A model generated the notes under the pieces. It did no database searches. It saw nothing but the letters and a program-made list of their open reading frames with translations, and was not told the origin of the DNA. From Yamagishiella unicocca (lineage: Eukaryota > Chlorophyta > Chlorophyceae > Chlamydomonadales > Volvocaceae): DNA of 64,000 nucleotides. The translations under genes and the position numbers were made by a program. This document shows, one piece after another, positions 1-12,600 of the stretch. The stretch is taken from assembly GCA_003116995.1 (NCBI GenBank), contig BDSL01000059.1:248001-312000 (forward strand). Direction: 5' to 3'. How positions within the stretch are numbered: the first letter of the stretch is position 1; each line of letters opens with the position of its first letter.

Positions 1-217
1 GGGGACCCGGGGGGACGTCCCCGGGCAAGGGCGCTTGAGGCGGCGAGGAGGGGAGCTGCGGGGGTGGCTTGCTCTCGTTTTGGGGCTGCAGGATTTCAGC
101 TTTTCAGGGTTTTGGGGCGACAGGGGGGGTTGCGTGTCGCGCCCGCTGCTGGCAGCTGGAGGCCGCACACGACTTTACCTTCCTTCCTCAACTTGCGTGG
201 TTCCTCCCCGGCCCCAG

Positions 218-3200
218 GCATCTCGGTGCACGCTAACGGCTGCAGCCTGTCGGTCCAGCCCGACGGCGCCTCCCTAGAGCCTCTGACGACGCGCCTGGTG
301 GTCGACTGCATGGGGCACTTCAGCCCCATTGTACGACAGGTGGGGCACGCTGCCGCCGTACGGTACGAGCGAGCTGTCGCATTCCCGCCGGCCGGCCCCC
401 TTGACATGCACCCCTGCTCTTGCCGGGCACCACCTGATACGAACCCGCGCAGACACCTCCGCCCTCGGCCCCCTTCTCCCCTCCCCCCTGCGCCCTCGGC
501 CCCCTTGCCCCGGCCCCAGGTACGGTGGGGCGCCAAGCCGGACGGCGTGTGTCTGGTGGTGGGCGCGATGGGCAGCGGCTTCAAGGACAACACCACCGCC
601 GACGTCATCCTGACGAACACGCCCATGCAGCCGGAGGACGCGCCGTTCAACAGGCGAGTGGTGCGCGTGGCGGCCGTAATTGTCGGCGGGCAGGACCATG
701 GGACCGAGCGTCCCCTGCTCCACGCCCCGAGCGCCTCCACCTCCCCCCCAGGGCCCTCAGGCCCACCACCGAGGGCTGTCTGACCTCATTTCCCCGTGCA
801 AGCAGCCCATTGAGGCGGCCAAACCAGCTGGCGCCACACCGATCTCCTGTCGGCGCCCACCAACCAGCGCATCCGTCCGCGCCCCTCCTCCCGTCTGTCC
901 TAAACGAAGTTTTTTGGATCCGCGGGTTTTCCTCGCCACCTCCCGCAGGGCCCAGTACTTTTGGGAGGCCTTCCCCGCCGCCACCGGCCCCACCGACCGC
1001 ACCACCTACATGTTCACCTACCTTACCGCCGACCCCTACCGCCCCCCGCTGTCGTCCATGTTGGAGGACTACTGGCACCTCATGCCCGCGTACCAGGTGG
1101 GCGGCCGGCCGCGCTGCGAGGAGCCAGGCCGCCGTACGACACCGTGGTGGCCGTACAGTACGGCACGTACACACTGCACCCGGTGCTGAGGAAGGTCGGG
1201 TTGTTGGGACCGGCGCGCGCGCGCGAGCGCTCGTGCTCTGTGATGGCCCCGGTATTCCGCGTTGGCCTGATCGGGGGCCTTATGGTGTCCTGGCTCCCGC
1301 GGCGACCGCCCTCCCGGTCCGCCCCCCTGTGCCACTGCCCTCCTGGTCCGCCCCCCCCCCCAGGGTGTGCGGCTGGAGGACATCACGTTCAAGCGAGTGT
1401 TGTTCGGCTTCTTCCCCACGTTCAAGGACACGCCCCTGCGGCCTGCCTTCGACCGGTGCGCCTGGTTGCGGGGCCGCGGCAGCGGACGGAGCGGAGGCCG
1501 GGCAAAAAATGGGTTAGGGGCCCTTGGGCGCGACTTCTAGGTGCCGCCTGCTGTGGGTCTGTGGTGTCGCTACCTCACCTCCTCGGTGCAGTCTGCCGTG
1601 CGCGCTGTGTTCTGACTCGCTGCCTGACATGGCTGCAGACAATGACCGGGGTGCGAAGCGCCGGCACTGTTACTAAGCCAGCCGGCACTGTTCCTGATGT
1701 TCCGTCTGGCGCCTCTCCATTTCATCTCTCCTCCCGTCGCCCTCCCCCTCGCCCTCCCCCTCGCGCTGCGTGACACTGCGACCGCAACTGCAGGGTCATC
1801 CAAATCGGTGACGCCAGCGGTCTGCAGTCGCCCCTGTCGTTCGGGGGTTTCGGAGCCCTCACCCGCCACCTGGCCCGCCTGACCAGTGCTGTGTGTGAGT
1901 CGGAGTCGAACCAGGGGCGCCGGGAAGCAGATGCCTTGCGGGAGGTGCCCCTGCGCCCATCCTAGCTGCTTGTACCGGTGTCAGGGCAATTCGGCCATCA
2001 CATCGCATCGCATCCCATCACATCACATCACATCATGGCACATCTCTGCAGCAGATGCGCGCATGGAACGCGCAGGAGGAAAAGGGCACACACATACACA
2101 TACATGATCAGCTCAGCATATTTAAAACATACACGAGTGTTCTCCGTCTTAAGCTGCAGGACTGTAGGTGACGCAGAAAGCCCGGTCGAACCCCTTTTAC
2201 GACTCCCTCTCCCTCGCGCGCGCGGTCCCCCTCCCCGCCCCCGCTTGACCCGTGGGTCCGTCAGCCGAGGCTGTGGAAGCCGACGCGCTGGACCGCGGCT
2301 CCCTGGGTCTGGTGCACGCCTACAACCCGGGTCTGTCCAGCAGCTGGATGATGCAGAAGGCCATGAGCGTGCGGCAGGGCGAGCACCCGCCGCCGCAGCT
2401 CATCAACCGCATGCTGGTGGGGGCGTGTCCCGGCACCTCCGCACGACTAATGGCCGCTGGTGCTGGGTAGAAACACTGGCCTCCCAGGTTTCCGCGCCGT
2501 GTCACTGTTCATGTGCAGACGTACTGCATTACCTGGGAAACTTCGGGACACCCGTGCATGCTTGAGCGCGGACACCTCATTAAAAGAGGACGGACTGCTC
2601 GCACCTGTTGCCTACCCCTTGCCGCAAGCGTAGTTTTCTCACATGCCGTATTTGTCCCGGGCCCCCAACGCGGCCGCTGTGCTTCATCCCTCTGCCCCTG
2701 CTGCCCCACCTCCCCGCAGGCGGGCAACTTCAAGGCCATGGAGGGCCTGGGCGACCCCGTCATGAAGCCCTTCCTGCAGGTGAAGCGGGCTTGGCGCTCG
2801 TGCCCCTCTCACCCCAAACACCCTGGCTCCATTGCCATGCTCTTTGGCGGCCGCGGATACCAGGTCTACCGCAATGCCGGTGATAGGGCATGACACCATC
2901 TCTCACCCCTGCCGGTGACCTGCGGCAACTCAACGCGATACTCCTCCAATCACGGCTGCCAGCGCCGCCCCCCCAGCGACGCGCTCCAATCCGCTGCCCA
3001 ACCGCACCCTATCGCCTGCCCGCACCCCACATCTGGCACCGCCCGCGCCCCAAACCTCTTCCGCGTCCATCTCCCCTGCTGAATACCCACCTCCCCTCAA
3101 CCCCAACGCCCAACGGCCACAACGGCCAACGCCCACCGTCCAACCTCCAGGACGTGATCCAGTTCGGGCCCATGATGCAGACCCTGGCTGCACAGATGGC

Positions 3201-3438
3201 CACCGACCCCGCCTCCATCCCCTCACTGGTGGGGCACGTGGGCCCTGTGCCGCTGGTGGAGTGGATGGGCCACATGGCCAGCCTGGGCGCGTACACGGCC
3301 CTGCACGGTGCCGCTTCCGCTGCCGGACTGCGCTCGCTGTTGGCGGAGACGTCCATGGTGACGCCCAGGGAGCGATTTGCACTCAATCGGATGCTGGACG
3401 CGTGGGAGTACGGCAGCGGGAAGGACTACAAGCTGTGA
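218..3438 (+). CDS. Lycopene-cyclase-like FAD-dependent oxidoreductase (3' part, 5' truncated)
   Basis: Exons that stay in frame: 218-339, 520-653, 949-1096, 1364-1455, 1794-1894, 2265-2416, 2720-2779, 3151-3438 (stop TGA). The protein resembles the plant FAD/NAD(P)-binding family annotated 'lycopene beta/epsilon cyclase protein' (Arabidopsis AT2G32640 type), which is distinct from the true cyclases LCYB and LCYE. Visible motifs are RLVVDCMGHFSPIVRQ in the first exon and IGDASGLQSPLSFGGFG in exon 1794-1894, the flavin-binding segment typical of this group. The N-terminal GxGxxG dinucleotide fold lies upstream of the window. The second intron needs a GC donor at 654 to keep frame. Family members are probably plastid proteins, but no transit peptide can be seen here. 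The reaction is not established from sequence; the family assignment rests on motif recognition. Confidence 0.82.
897..937 (-). repeat. Dispersed intronic motif, family A (in flavoprotein gene)
   Basis: Diverged reverse copy of the motif TTCGAGGAAGACCCGTGGAT...GAAAAACCGTTTAG that recurs in dynein introns. It lies just before the acceptor at 948. It shows that the repeat is not confined to the dynein gene. Confidence 0.6.
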
Positions 3439-4934
3439 TCGACGACGTTGTGATCGATGCGTTTTAGGATTCAACCTCGTGACTTGCACGGCGCCGACCC
3501 CGATGGATAGCGGTTGTTGGTTGGATCCCGGTTGTCGTTACCCTATGCATCGATGCGCTTACTCGCAGGTACCATGGTGCACACGTTGACTATTGACGTT
3601 GCAACCGGATATCAGCGCGGGTATCCTTTTTTTACTCGTTCAGGTTACTGCTGCATGCTTCGTGTGACTTCTTCGTGTGCTTACCGGTAATCGGCGGTAA
3701 TCGAATGGCTTACTGTGCACCCTGCGGAGACGGTGTTACGTGGAGCATGCAACGGCACTCGTACAGGCTCGTACGCATTTGCATCTTCATCTGCACAAGG
3801 TATATACGAGAGGGACGAGCGGGAAACGGCAGGGCCGCAACGTTCTCTGGATTAAGGGCGGCGACTTGGTGGTGAAGCGCGAGCTGGTGGACTATGGTGA
3901 AAGGCGTGCGGCCGGGTAGTCAAACGATGACGTGAAGCAGATGAGTAGGGCCACGGCGGCAACGAGACAGACGCCACTTGCGGACGCGTCACCTGGCTAA
4001 ACTTGGTTTGTGGGGTAGACGGTGTAGTGCTGCGCGCGCGTGGCTGCAATCAGATCCGCGACACGCCGCCGTCTCGGCTATTAACACTCTGCGTCTGTTA
4101 CGCGACTACCCCTCTGATGAGAGACGCGTCTGCAAGGAGCTCCTTTCATGGTGGCGACAAGCGCCCGCTGTTAGCCCGCCGCACCGGCGAGCAGCAGGCA
4201 GCAGCAGCGACGCGGCGACCACAAGAGCAGGACGGCGCCTAGCCAACATGACGCAGCTCCACTAAACGCGCGCAGAGGGGGGACTGCTACACGTGCTCTG
4301 CGAAAGAATTCAAGCCCCCAGCCGCACAAACACACACAAACATACGCACACATACACACACCGACCAAAGCCAGCGTACCCCGTCCCTAGTGGGCGAGCC
4401 ACCGCATTCCGCCGGGCATGTGCGCCCCCGCCAGCCGCTGGTCAACAATTTGTTGCCAGGCAGCAGCAGCAGCAGCGAATGCGCGCAGCGCCAGCACACG
4501 TGCAGCCGACGTGCGCAATTACACACACAGGCAAGGCCTGGACTGTCATACTGCCCCGTTCTACAACTAAACTGCGAGGAGTACCGGCAGCAGTCCGGAA
4601 CGCAGAACATACAAATGTGAATAAGCTCTGGTAGGTTTTAAAGGTTTGCCCGTCTTGGCTAAGGAAACAAGCTGGATATGCATTGAGACGTCGGATGAAG
4701 GGCCGTCCCGGCGGTGTCACGGCCATGCTAGAGCCTCGCTCCAGCACGCTGCCGCCCCGGGCCCCACGCCCTCACCAGCCCTACAGCGCGCCCTCTCACA
4801 ACTCTGCGAGGCATCAGCCCCCCGTGTCGTCGCAAGCAGCAGCAGCAGCCGCCCCGCGGACATCGCCACATGTCACCAGTGTGGCTGCCCTGCGTAACGG
4901 CTAACGGGTGTGGCTGCCCCACACGCCACACCAC
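3439..4934. other. Convergent intergenic region
   Basis: Spacer between the stop codons of the flavoprotein gene (plus) and SDH2 (minus), so it should hold both 3' untranslated regions. No open frame here resembles a protein. A CA-rich stretch lies at about 4321-4363. A possible minus-strand poly(A) signal of the chlamydomonad TGTAA type reads as TTACA at 4523-4527. I found no TGTAA for the plus-strand gene. Confidence 0.5.
4523..4527 (-). promoter_or_regulatory. Possible poly(A) signal for SDH2
   Basis: TTACA on the plus strand reads TGTAA on the minus strand, the usual chlamydomonad polyadenylation signal. It lies about 410 bases downstream of the SDH2 stop codon. Position fits a 3' untranslated region of ordinary length. 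A five-base match is weak on its own. Confidence 0.3.
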
Positions 4935-7457
4935 TTATACGGGCTGACCCTTCTGCAGGCTCTGCTTGATCTTGCTGATGGCCTTGCCCGGGTTGAGGCC
5001 CTGCGGTGTGGGGCGCAGCATAAGGGGAAATACCATGACGCGAGGTGCGGGGACTTCACGCTTGCACGCCGTAAGTGCACCGCCTAAAACCTATCGCAAG
5101 CGCAGGAACGCCAGTGACGACCCCCGATTATCATCACCCTCTGTCACGTCAGACAAACCCACGTGCTGTGCCCACGTGCTGCTCACGCCCAAAAAAGCAC
5201 GGCAAGTGGTTATGTGTGTTTGCTGCATGCTTTCCCGCGCCACCCCGGGAGCGCTTGCGCTGCCGCCGCCCAGCACCTTGGGGCAGACGGTGGCGCAGTT
5301 CATGATGGTCTTGCAGCGGTACAGCTTGAACGCATCATCCAGGTTCGCCATGCGCTCGGCGGTGTAGTCGTCCCGGCTGTCAATGATCCACCTGCAATGT
5401 CGCGCGGCGGCCAGCACGAGGGACGACGTTTAATGGCGCATGGAATGGATGGATGGTTTTGAAAGGGGGGGTTCTGTCTGTCGGCGAAGTTTAGGGGTCC
5501 GCCTGAAGGCGCACAACGCCGTCCGGCGAGGTCCCAGGTGCTGTCTCCGCCAATGCTACCAGTACTAGGTTGCCTTAGCCTGGTAGTGCCAACGCCAACT
5601 GCCGTTGTGACTGCCGAGCCAAGCCCAAGGATACGCGACTGTATCATGGAGGGCACGGGGGAGGTGTGTGCAGTGCTAGCGCCTACTGTGCAGCCCACTG
5701 CGCAGTGCAGTAGCAAAGGTAAATGGGAGTACAAAAGACGGCAAAAGGATCTCGGCCGTTAGGAAAAGGGCAGTGAGGGAAGAGCAGTAAGCGGAGCATA
5801 TGCCGGTCAAAGGACCATCTTCCGTCCTCCTCTCGCTGTGGCGAGGCCACAACGCTTTGCCAATCCTCGGCGTGTTCGCACCACACCCCAAAACGCGGCG
5901 ACTGCGCTCTAAACGCCTGCCGCTTTACCCCGCGCTCCTCACCCCAACGCTCCTCACTCCAATGCGACCAACAGCAACCCGGCCCAGGTCAGCGGCCAGC
6001 GCAGCAGCAAGCACCCCACCTGTACGCCGCCCCACAGAGCCGCGCCACAGTGCCGACCCGCGTGCTTTCCTCCCAACCTCACCTGTACGCCGCCAGCAGC
6101 ACCGCCGGGCCCAGGTACTTGTCGCTGTTCCACCAGTAGGAGGGGCAGGCCGTGGAGCAGCAGGCGCACAGGATGCACTCGTACATGCCGTCCAGCTTGG
6201 CCCGGCTGTCCTTTGACTGGTACCACTCAGTGCCGCTGTGAGGGCGGGCGGAGGGCGGGCGGCAAAGGGGGCGGGGACAGGCGGCAGCGGGCGCGGCGGC
6301 GCGGGGCGGGGGTTGAGCACGTGTGCGCAGAGGGCAAAACGAGGGAAGTGGTTGGTCACTCTCCTTGTCCAGGCTTCCACGCTTCCCTTCCTACTTCCCT
6401 CCCAGAATGCGATTATTCGCAAGGATCCGAGGCGGAGTGCAATGGCTCATGGCGACACCAGGAGTCCTGAGTCGATCCCCCAGGGTGCCTGTCGCCCGTC
6501 ATGTTGCGTGTACAGGTAAAATGCGTGCTGCCAACCCCTCTCGTATCAACATTCTGCCGTTCCGGACCAGATAATGAGTCACTCAATAGCAGGGACACGC
6601 CAAAGCAGGCACAGTACGCGCCGTACACAGGAACCTCACAACACATATCTTTTTTTGACATCGCACCGGCAACCAATGGCTGTTGTCAGGTTGTGCACGT
6701 GCGTCCGTCTGCAAGGTGGCCCCAAGTCGCCTGGTGCCACGAACCCCTCTCTCCGGGCTCTAACTTCAGACTGTGAGGGCAGGCATTTACCTCCTTGCCT
6801 CCTTCTTCTGCAGGTAGGGCTTAATGGATTTGTACTGCGCGTAGAAATTGGACATGTCGACTACCAGGTCCTTCACCACGAACATGTGTGGCAGCGGCGC
6901 GACCTTGCCCACGTGCCCGGGGTCGCGATTGACCTTGCACAGGCACGCAAGGGTGTTTGTGCCGTCCACGTTCATGGCACAAGAGCCGCAAATGCCCTCC
7001 CTGCGTGGCATATGTCGGTTTCAGAGTCAGCGTAAGACTGTTAGCGCTGGTATCGGAACCCAACCGGCATATGCAGCCCGAGCCGAAACAACTTTTCACT
7101 TGTGGAGCATATGCTGAACGCCACCTACCGACAGGAGCGCCGCAACGAGAGGGTCTGGTCCTGCTCGTCCTTGATTTTCAGGAGCACGTCCAGCATCATC
7201 GGCCCGCAGTTGTTGATATCCACCTGGTACGAAGCATATTTCGGCTTCTCATCGCTGTCTGGGTTCCATCGGTAGATTTGGAACTCCTTGTAGAGCGGGG
7301 CCTTCGCTACCGGGGCCTTCGCCGGTGCTGGCTTGCTGGCTGTGCTTGCAACGGCCGCAGAGAGGCTCTCACTCGTTGTGCTAATTAGCGCAGAAAGAAG
7401 ACCAAGTTGCGGCAGCTGCGCGCCACGTCGCGCTGCGCCGAGCAATACCGGCAGCAT
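4935..7457 (-). CDS. SDH2: Succinate dehydrogenase iron-sulfur subunit, mitochondrial
   Basis: Complex II subunit B: passes electrons from the flavoprotein subunit to ubiquinone through three Fe-S centres, in the inner mitochondrial membrane. Exons in transcript order: 7129-7457, 6791-7000, 6083-6235, 5277-5391, 4935-5000. They sum to 873 bases, giving 290 residues, within the usual range for the family. All introns are GT-AG. Cluster ligands are visible: [10 protein letters not shown] plus a downstream LACLCK cysteine ([2Fe-2S]), [12 protein letters not shown] (4Fe-4S) and [13 protein letters not shown] (3Fe-4S). The C-terminus [21 protein letters not shown] is typical. The start ATG at 7457 opens an Arg/Ala/Ser-rich presequence ([17 protein letters not shown]) suited to mitochondrial import; an upstream in-frame codon exists, but the extension looks unlike a presequence. 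The first intron splits the [2Fe-2S] motif after SCR. Confidence 0.96.
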
Positions 7458-9628
7458 TGCGGTGAAATGTCGGAAAACACCGCGACTTAGTACTATAAGT
7501 GCTTCACCACAAGTACGCAGGCAATTCTTGTCGGAGTGGATATCAAGAGAGTTTGGTAACAGGGCAACATTGAGCTTCCGCCACAACGTAAGCCGTACTG
7601 CCGTGGACTTGCGAGAACCCGGTATTCAAAGCTCAGCTGACGCCCATACCAGGACTGTACTATTAAAATCCTTCCAGGACATCATTTTATCCGCATGTGT
7701 CACTGTCAGGTGTCCGGGTACTGGCCGTGCTGCTCAAGACGCCTGAACACGTGCTCCAACTCAAGAGGATTGCTATTATTGGCACGTACCAAGGCAGGCA
7801 GTCCTAGTACATGGTGTCCGTTGTGTTTACGCACGTCAAAGACCGCATGGCCTGAGTGCTTCCACGTCATACCCAGGCACGAGTCGGGCAGATACCAGCG
7901 AAGATGGACTCCCCCTGGCATGGCACGCCACAGTCCGTAACCCTGTTGGGGATTTTACCGATCGCATAGAATAAATAAATTTTACGTCACATACTACGCT
8001 TTTGCTGCTTGGATCTCCCATGTGCTGCATACGTATCGGCTCGTGCTGTCCAAGCTGGTACTCCGTAGCCGTAGCCCGCCCATTATTGCTTACAAGAGGT
8101 CCCCCTAATGCCCGGCTGGACCACGTTCCGTCCTTTGTTGTGAGTACGATAACTTCACGCAGCTATGCCCCTTATGTTGGTAAGACAGCCCGAACAAGCA
8201 TCTCTGAAGTCCATCTCTGAAATCACCTGCGCACAGTACATACCCCGTCTTGCTTAACAACATAGCACATCACCGTAGTTGCCCACCAGTTACCAAGAAG
8301 CATTCCGGGACACCGTATAAGCACTGTACGACAGTGCATCTGATTGCTGTAGTACAGGAAGACACCCACAGCGCCGTGAAGGGGTGCACTGGCGCAAGAA
8401 TGTGGAATGAATCAGGCCAAGGAAGATCCGTCGAGGGCCCGAAAGCGCACAACGTGGATAAGTCTCCAGGGGTATCAAGCTACCAGTAAGAGATGCAGGC
8501 CACGGGGCTACATCTACCCGCTAAGACAGCCAACGAATGGATGAATCCAAGGAACTCCATCCGCCTCCATGATCGTGCCGCAGTTGGAACGATTTCCACA
8601 ACGGGATCGCATGTCACCCGTGGCACCAGTCCTCCCCGACGTTCATGCCAAGTTGTTGGCTGGCATTTTGCCAGTTTAATAACGTAAAAACCCGCCGACG
8701 CGATACAGCACCCATTACCTCCGTTATACCCTCATAGATGGCCACTTTGCCTTCATCCGTTCGAGTACGCCCTGACGGGACCATGATCGAAGTCCTGCCT
8801 ATCCATCCTGTACATGGGGAACTTACCCGCCGAGACACCTACACACACAGTATTTGGAGCCACGGCTTCACAAGCCCAAATTGATACGTTGGAAATTAAG
8901 CATCTTTCAAGGGCTTGCCGACAGTGCTACCGATATCAAAATCGAGGTTTGTGACTGCACCCCGAGGGCGTACGGCACGTACCCCAAAGCGCATTCCGCA
9001 ACTACTTAATAAATGCTATCCGATGGCAAGAGGTCATTGCGCTCCCGCGCATCCAGCCGCGCACGCCACTGCACACGACCAAAGCTTGCCAGCCAAGGTA
9101 TATAAGGGCGCCAGTGCTGCGACGGGGCCCCTCCCAAGGGCGCCGCAGCTTCTGTCGCAAATTTGGAGTTGCAAGATACCAGTTAACAGGTACTACTACT
9201 GCAGCACGATAAGTACCCACAGAAGAAGCATGCACCCCAACAGCGGTGGCACTGAAGCCAGCCAAGCCTTAATACACGGTAGCACGTACGAGATGCGACA
9301 ATAACGCAGGATAACTTCTTCATTGCATGACCCGGTTTGGCGGGATCATGGTCCAGACGCACGACATTACTCGTGTATTCCACAATAACGTGACAAGAAA
9401 TGTGCCATCTGGCAAGCACAACTGCGCATACGCATCGCTGGCCTAACACAATACACCAAGGCTCAGTGCCCCACGTTAAAGCAGTGCTATCGTTACTGAA
9501 TGTCAAGGAATGCATGTAAGGCAATCACCTCGACCACTGGCAGCCGCTTATGAGCAGGCCATGCCGGTCTTCGACCATCGGTCGTCCATCGTTCTTGGAA
9601 CCAGTTTCGGAGCTCCAAGCTGCGAGCG
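7458..9628. other. Intergenic region upstream of SDH2
   Basis: About 2.2 kb between the SDH2 start and the stop codon of the next minus-strand gene. It should contain the SDH2 promoter and the 3' untranslated region of the unidentified gene. I see no convincing exon. It is visibly less GC-rich than the dynein region. A plus-strand TATATAAG at 9099-9106 resembles a TATA box but has no gene behind it. Confidence 0.45.
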
Positions 9629-12600
9629 CTACACCTGCATGCTCTCCTCGCCGTCTCCGCTGAACACTTGTGTCCGGTGCTGCTCCTGATCCATTCGGTC
9701 AAGCGCATCCTGCATTGCGCCTGGCTGCCCCAGCAGGTGTACCAGAGCGTCCAGCTGCGACGCAGTGCCAGCGACGGCGCCGCCGCTGATGTCCAGGCAT
9801 TCGCGCGCGACTCCACCAGCCGAGCGCGTCGTGAAGCTGCGCGCCGCGAAGCTTTCAGCGGTGTTGCCAGACAAGCCCGTGGACTGCAAGCGGCGCCAAG
9901 GTGTGAGGAGCACAGCGGCCTCATCGCATGCACAGTGACATCCGACCGTTGCGGTGACTGCGTTATGCAGTCAGGGACCCGCGCTACGATAAAGTTCGCG
10001 GCTCGATCCTTCGCACAAGCATCGTAACCGCCCACCCAAGTGACAAGTGCGCGCACCTTATCCATGGATCTACTGCATTGGGCGAGACCTCCTATCACTG
10101 TACCACAACCATCGTCGGCATCTACGGCCGCGCACCTGCTTTCGAAGTTCCAAGAGCTGCTCCGTTGGCATATCTGCAGACCAGCTGCCGGCACGGGACT
10201 GGTGGTCGGCAAGTATCGGTGCGTCAGTGCTGATGGAGGCATTGGCGCTGCGCGAGAGGTATGCCTCCAGCTTATGCAAGTGCCTGTGCGCGGCCATGTT
10301 GGGCTGAGACGATGCCAGGAAGTCGCTGGATCTGTTGCCCGACAGAAATGCGGCCACGTCTGACGTGGTCGAGTTGGACTTGACCCGCTTGGGAGGCCCC
10401 TCAAGCTCCATCGCCTGAGCGGGCGCACAGGGCAAGTTGATTCAGAGCCCGTCGGCATTCTTGCTCATATCCAATAAGTGGACACGGGTTCGGAAGGATG
10501 TTTGCAAGATCGAGACCTCCGCAACTATGAATGCATGCAACGGGGCATCTGTCGCTACAATAATTCGTGAGCCTGCCACAGTCATCAGAGGAGAAGCTAC
10601 GACGTGCTGTGCTTACGGAAGCCTCACCGAAACATGTACTCACGTCGTCTGCGAGGAGCGGCGGCTGCGCCTGAAGCTCCGCCAGGAAGTCCTGCAGTCA
10701 GCATGCATTGCAGGGCTAGTCGGCATACGCGCCTCACCTTGCAAGGCGCCTGTCAAACGTTCTCGACCTCTCTGGTGCACACGAGACAGGATTGCTCGTT
10801 ACGTGGAATGAGCCGCCGTATTTCGAAGGCACGATCACTAAGCACTTACGGTATGCAACGGTCCGGACGCATGCGAGCCCCAGCCACTATCGTGCCCTCC
10901 CACCTGCCCGCACCAATGCCCCACCGAAATGTTGAGGTCCATGAGCGTGGCCGACGGTGCTTGCTGCAGCCCAAAAGCACGGCCTTCCCCCAAAACCCCG
11001 CCAGAGGCCCTGGAGCCTGCGGCCTCCACCAAAGCCTCCATGGTAGTCGCCGAGACAGACACCAGCCGCGACGGCGGCGACAGTGGCGGTGAAGCTCCCA
11101 GCGTGGGGGTCACCTGCGGCGCACCCGAGGTGACCACTTCTGCGGCAGACACGCTGCTGGGCGTCCGCATGGGGCCCTTCCCGGCCGCGCCAACTGCAGC
11201 CGGCGCGCCCACGCTGCCGTCGTCGTGGGAGGAGTCTCGTGACAGGCAAGAGCGCCGGCGAGAGCCTGGGGCACCGGTGCAGCAGGTAGGAGGGTCAACC
11301 AGGAGCCAAGGGCAGTCGCCTCGTTCGAGGATTGCATTTGCGCGGCTCAAGCGGCTTTGGAACAGGTCCCTGCCGATGCCATGCTTGTGGGACGCAAGCA
11401 GGCCCCTCGAATCGGAAGGCGTCTGTGCATGCCCGCACGTTGCCCACACTGAACGCGTTGTTTCCTACAGCGCACACTGGCACAGACGGGAGGCGCTGCT
11501 TCCCATAAGGACGCTGGCACAGCACTGTACACGGTACGGCCGGCTGGCCTTTCTGCACGATATTTTCCAGCGTTTTTCCTGCAAGGTGCCCATGTGGGTC
11601 GCTGCTGGCAAGAGGACCCCGCACTCACGGGATCTGCGGTGAGATCCAGCCGCGTGTGGTGACCCGCTTGAGTGCGACGAGTGGCGCCGCCCCCCTACAC
11701 CCCCGCCCGCGTTGGCCATGCCCCCGGGCACCGAGCCGCCGCGTAGCACCAAGTCTTGGAAGCTCATGCCGCCCTCCATGCCGGCAGTTACATAGCCCAG
11801 CCCCAGATCCTGCGGCTTAAGGCCGGCTGCGACACCTCGATTGCTGGTAGGGCCAGGACCCGAGCCGCAGGGGGTCAGTGCCGGGATGGCGCCGAGACCC
11901 AGGTTACTCATCGATTGCAGACGCTGGCGCTGGGGAATCACGGGCGCCTGAGGTTGCGTTGGCTGCCGCTCATGCATTAGCTGCTGGTGCATGTAAGAGC
12001 CTTGCATCATGGCGCTCGGCGAGTGGAGCGTGAAGAGCTCAGCGCGCGAGATGACCTGGAATGGAACCAACAGGCGCAAAAGCATGAAATAACCTGGAAC
12101 GGAACCGACAGGCAGAAAAACGTGAGATGACCTGGAATGGAACCGAAGGAGGAAACCGGGATGCTCGACAGGGGGGGGTCCCTGGCGGCAGAGCCGGAAG
12201 GGATGGCGGTGCTAGGGTATCTGCAGCAATTACAATGCAGCTGCCCCCGCCATTCATGCCGTGCTCACACAGAAGTGCGCACCGCTGATACCGCCAACAG
12301 CCATTCGTCGCATGATGTGCGCGCAGAGTGCATCCAACGCAAAGGCAGCTGCCCAGAACTTACCTGGAACGGACGAGAGACCAGGTGGGGTATGTTATAC
12401 GCGAACCACTTGCCACATTGCTGGCTATCGCGCTTCAGCAGCTGCACCAGCAAGCACAGCTCTGAGCTGCAGCCACCACCGTCGCTGCTGTCTTTGAGCA
12501 TTCTGCTACCCCCGCCTAATCCGCCCTCCATACGAGCGCCACTGTCCGAGACGCGACCCAGCCTACCAGCCTTCAGCGGGTAACCCTCCTGCTGCTGCCA

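Noticed and set aside
9493..10458. 321-codon minus-strand frame
   Set aside because: It is a shadow of the unknown gene in another frame; the real exons there (10136-10414 and 9629-9957) use different frames with proper splice sites.
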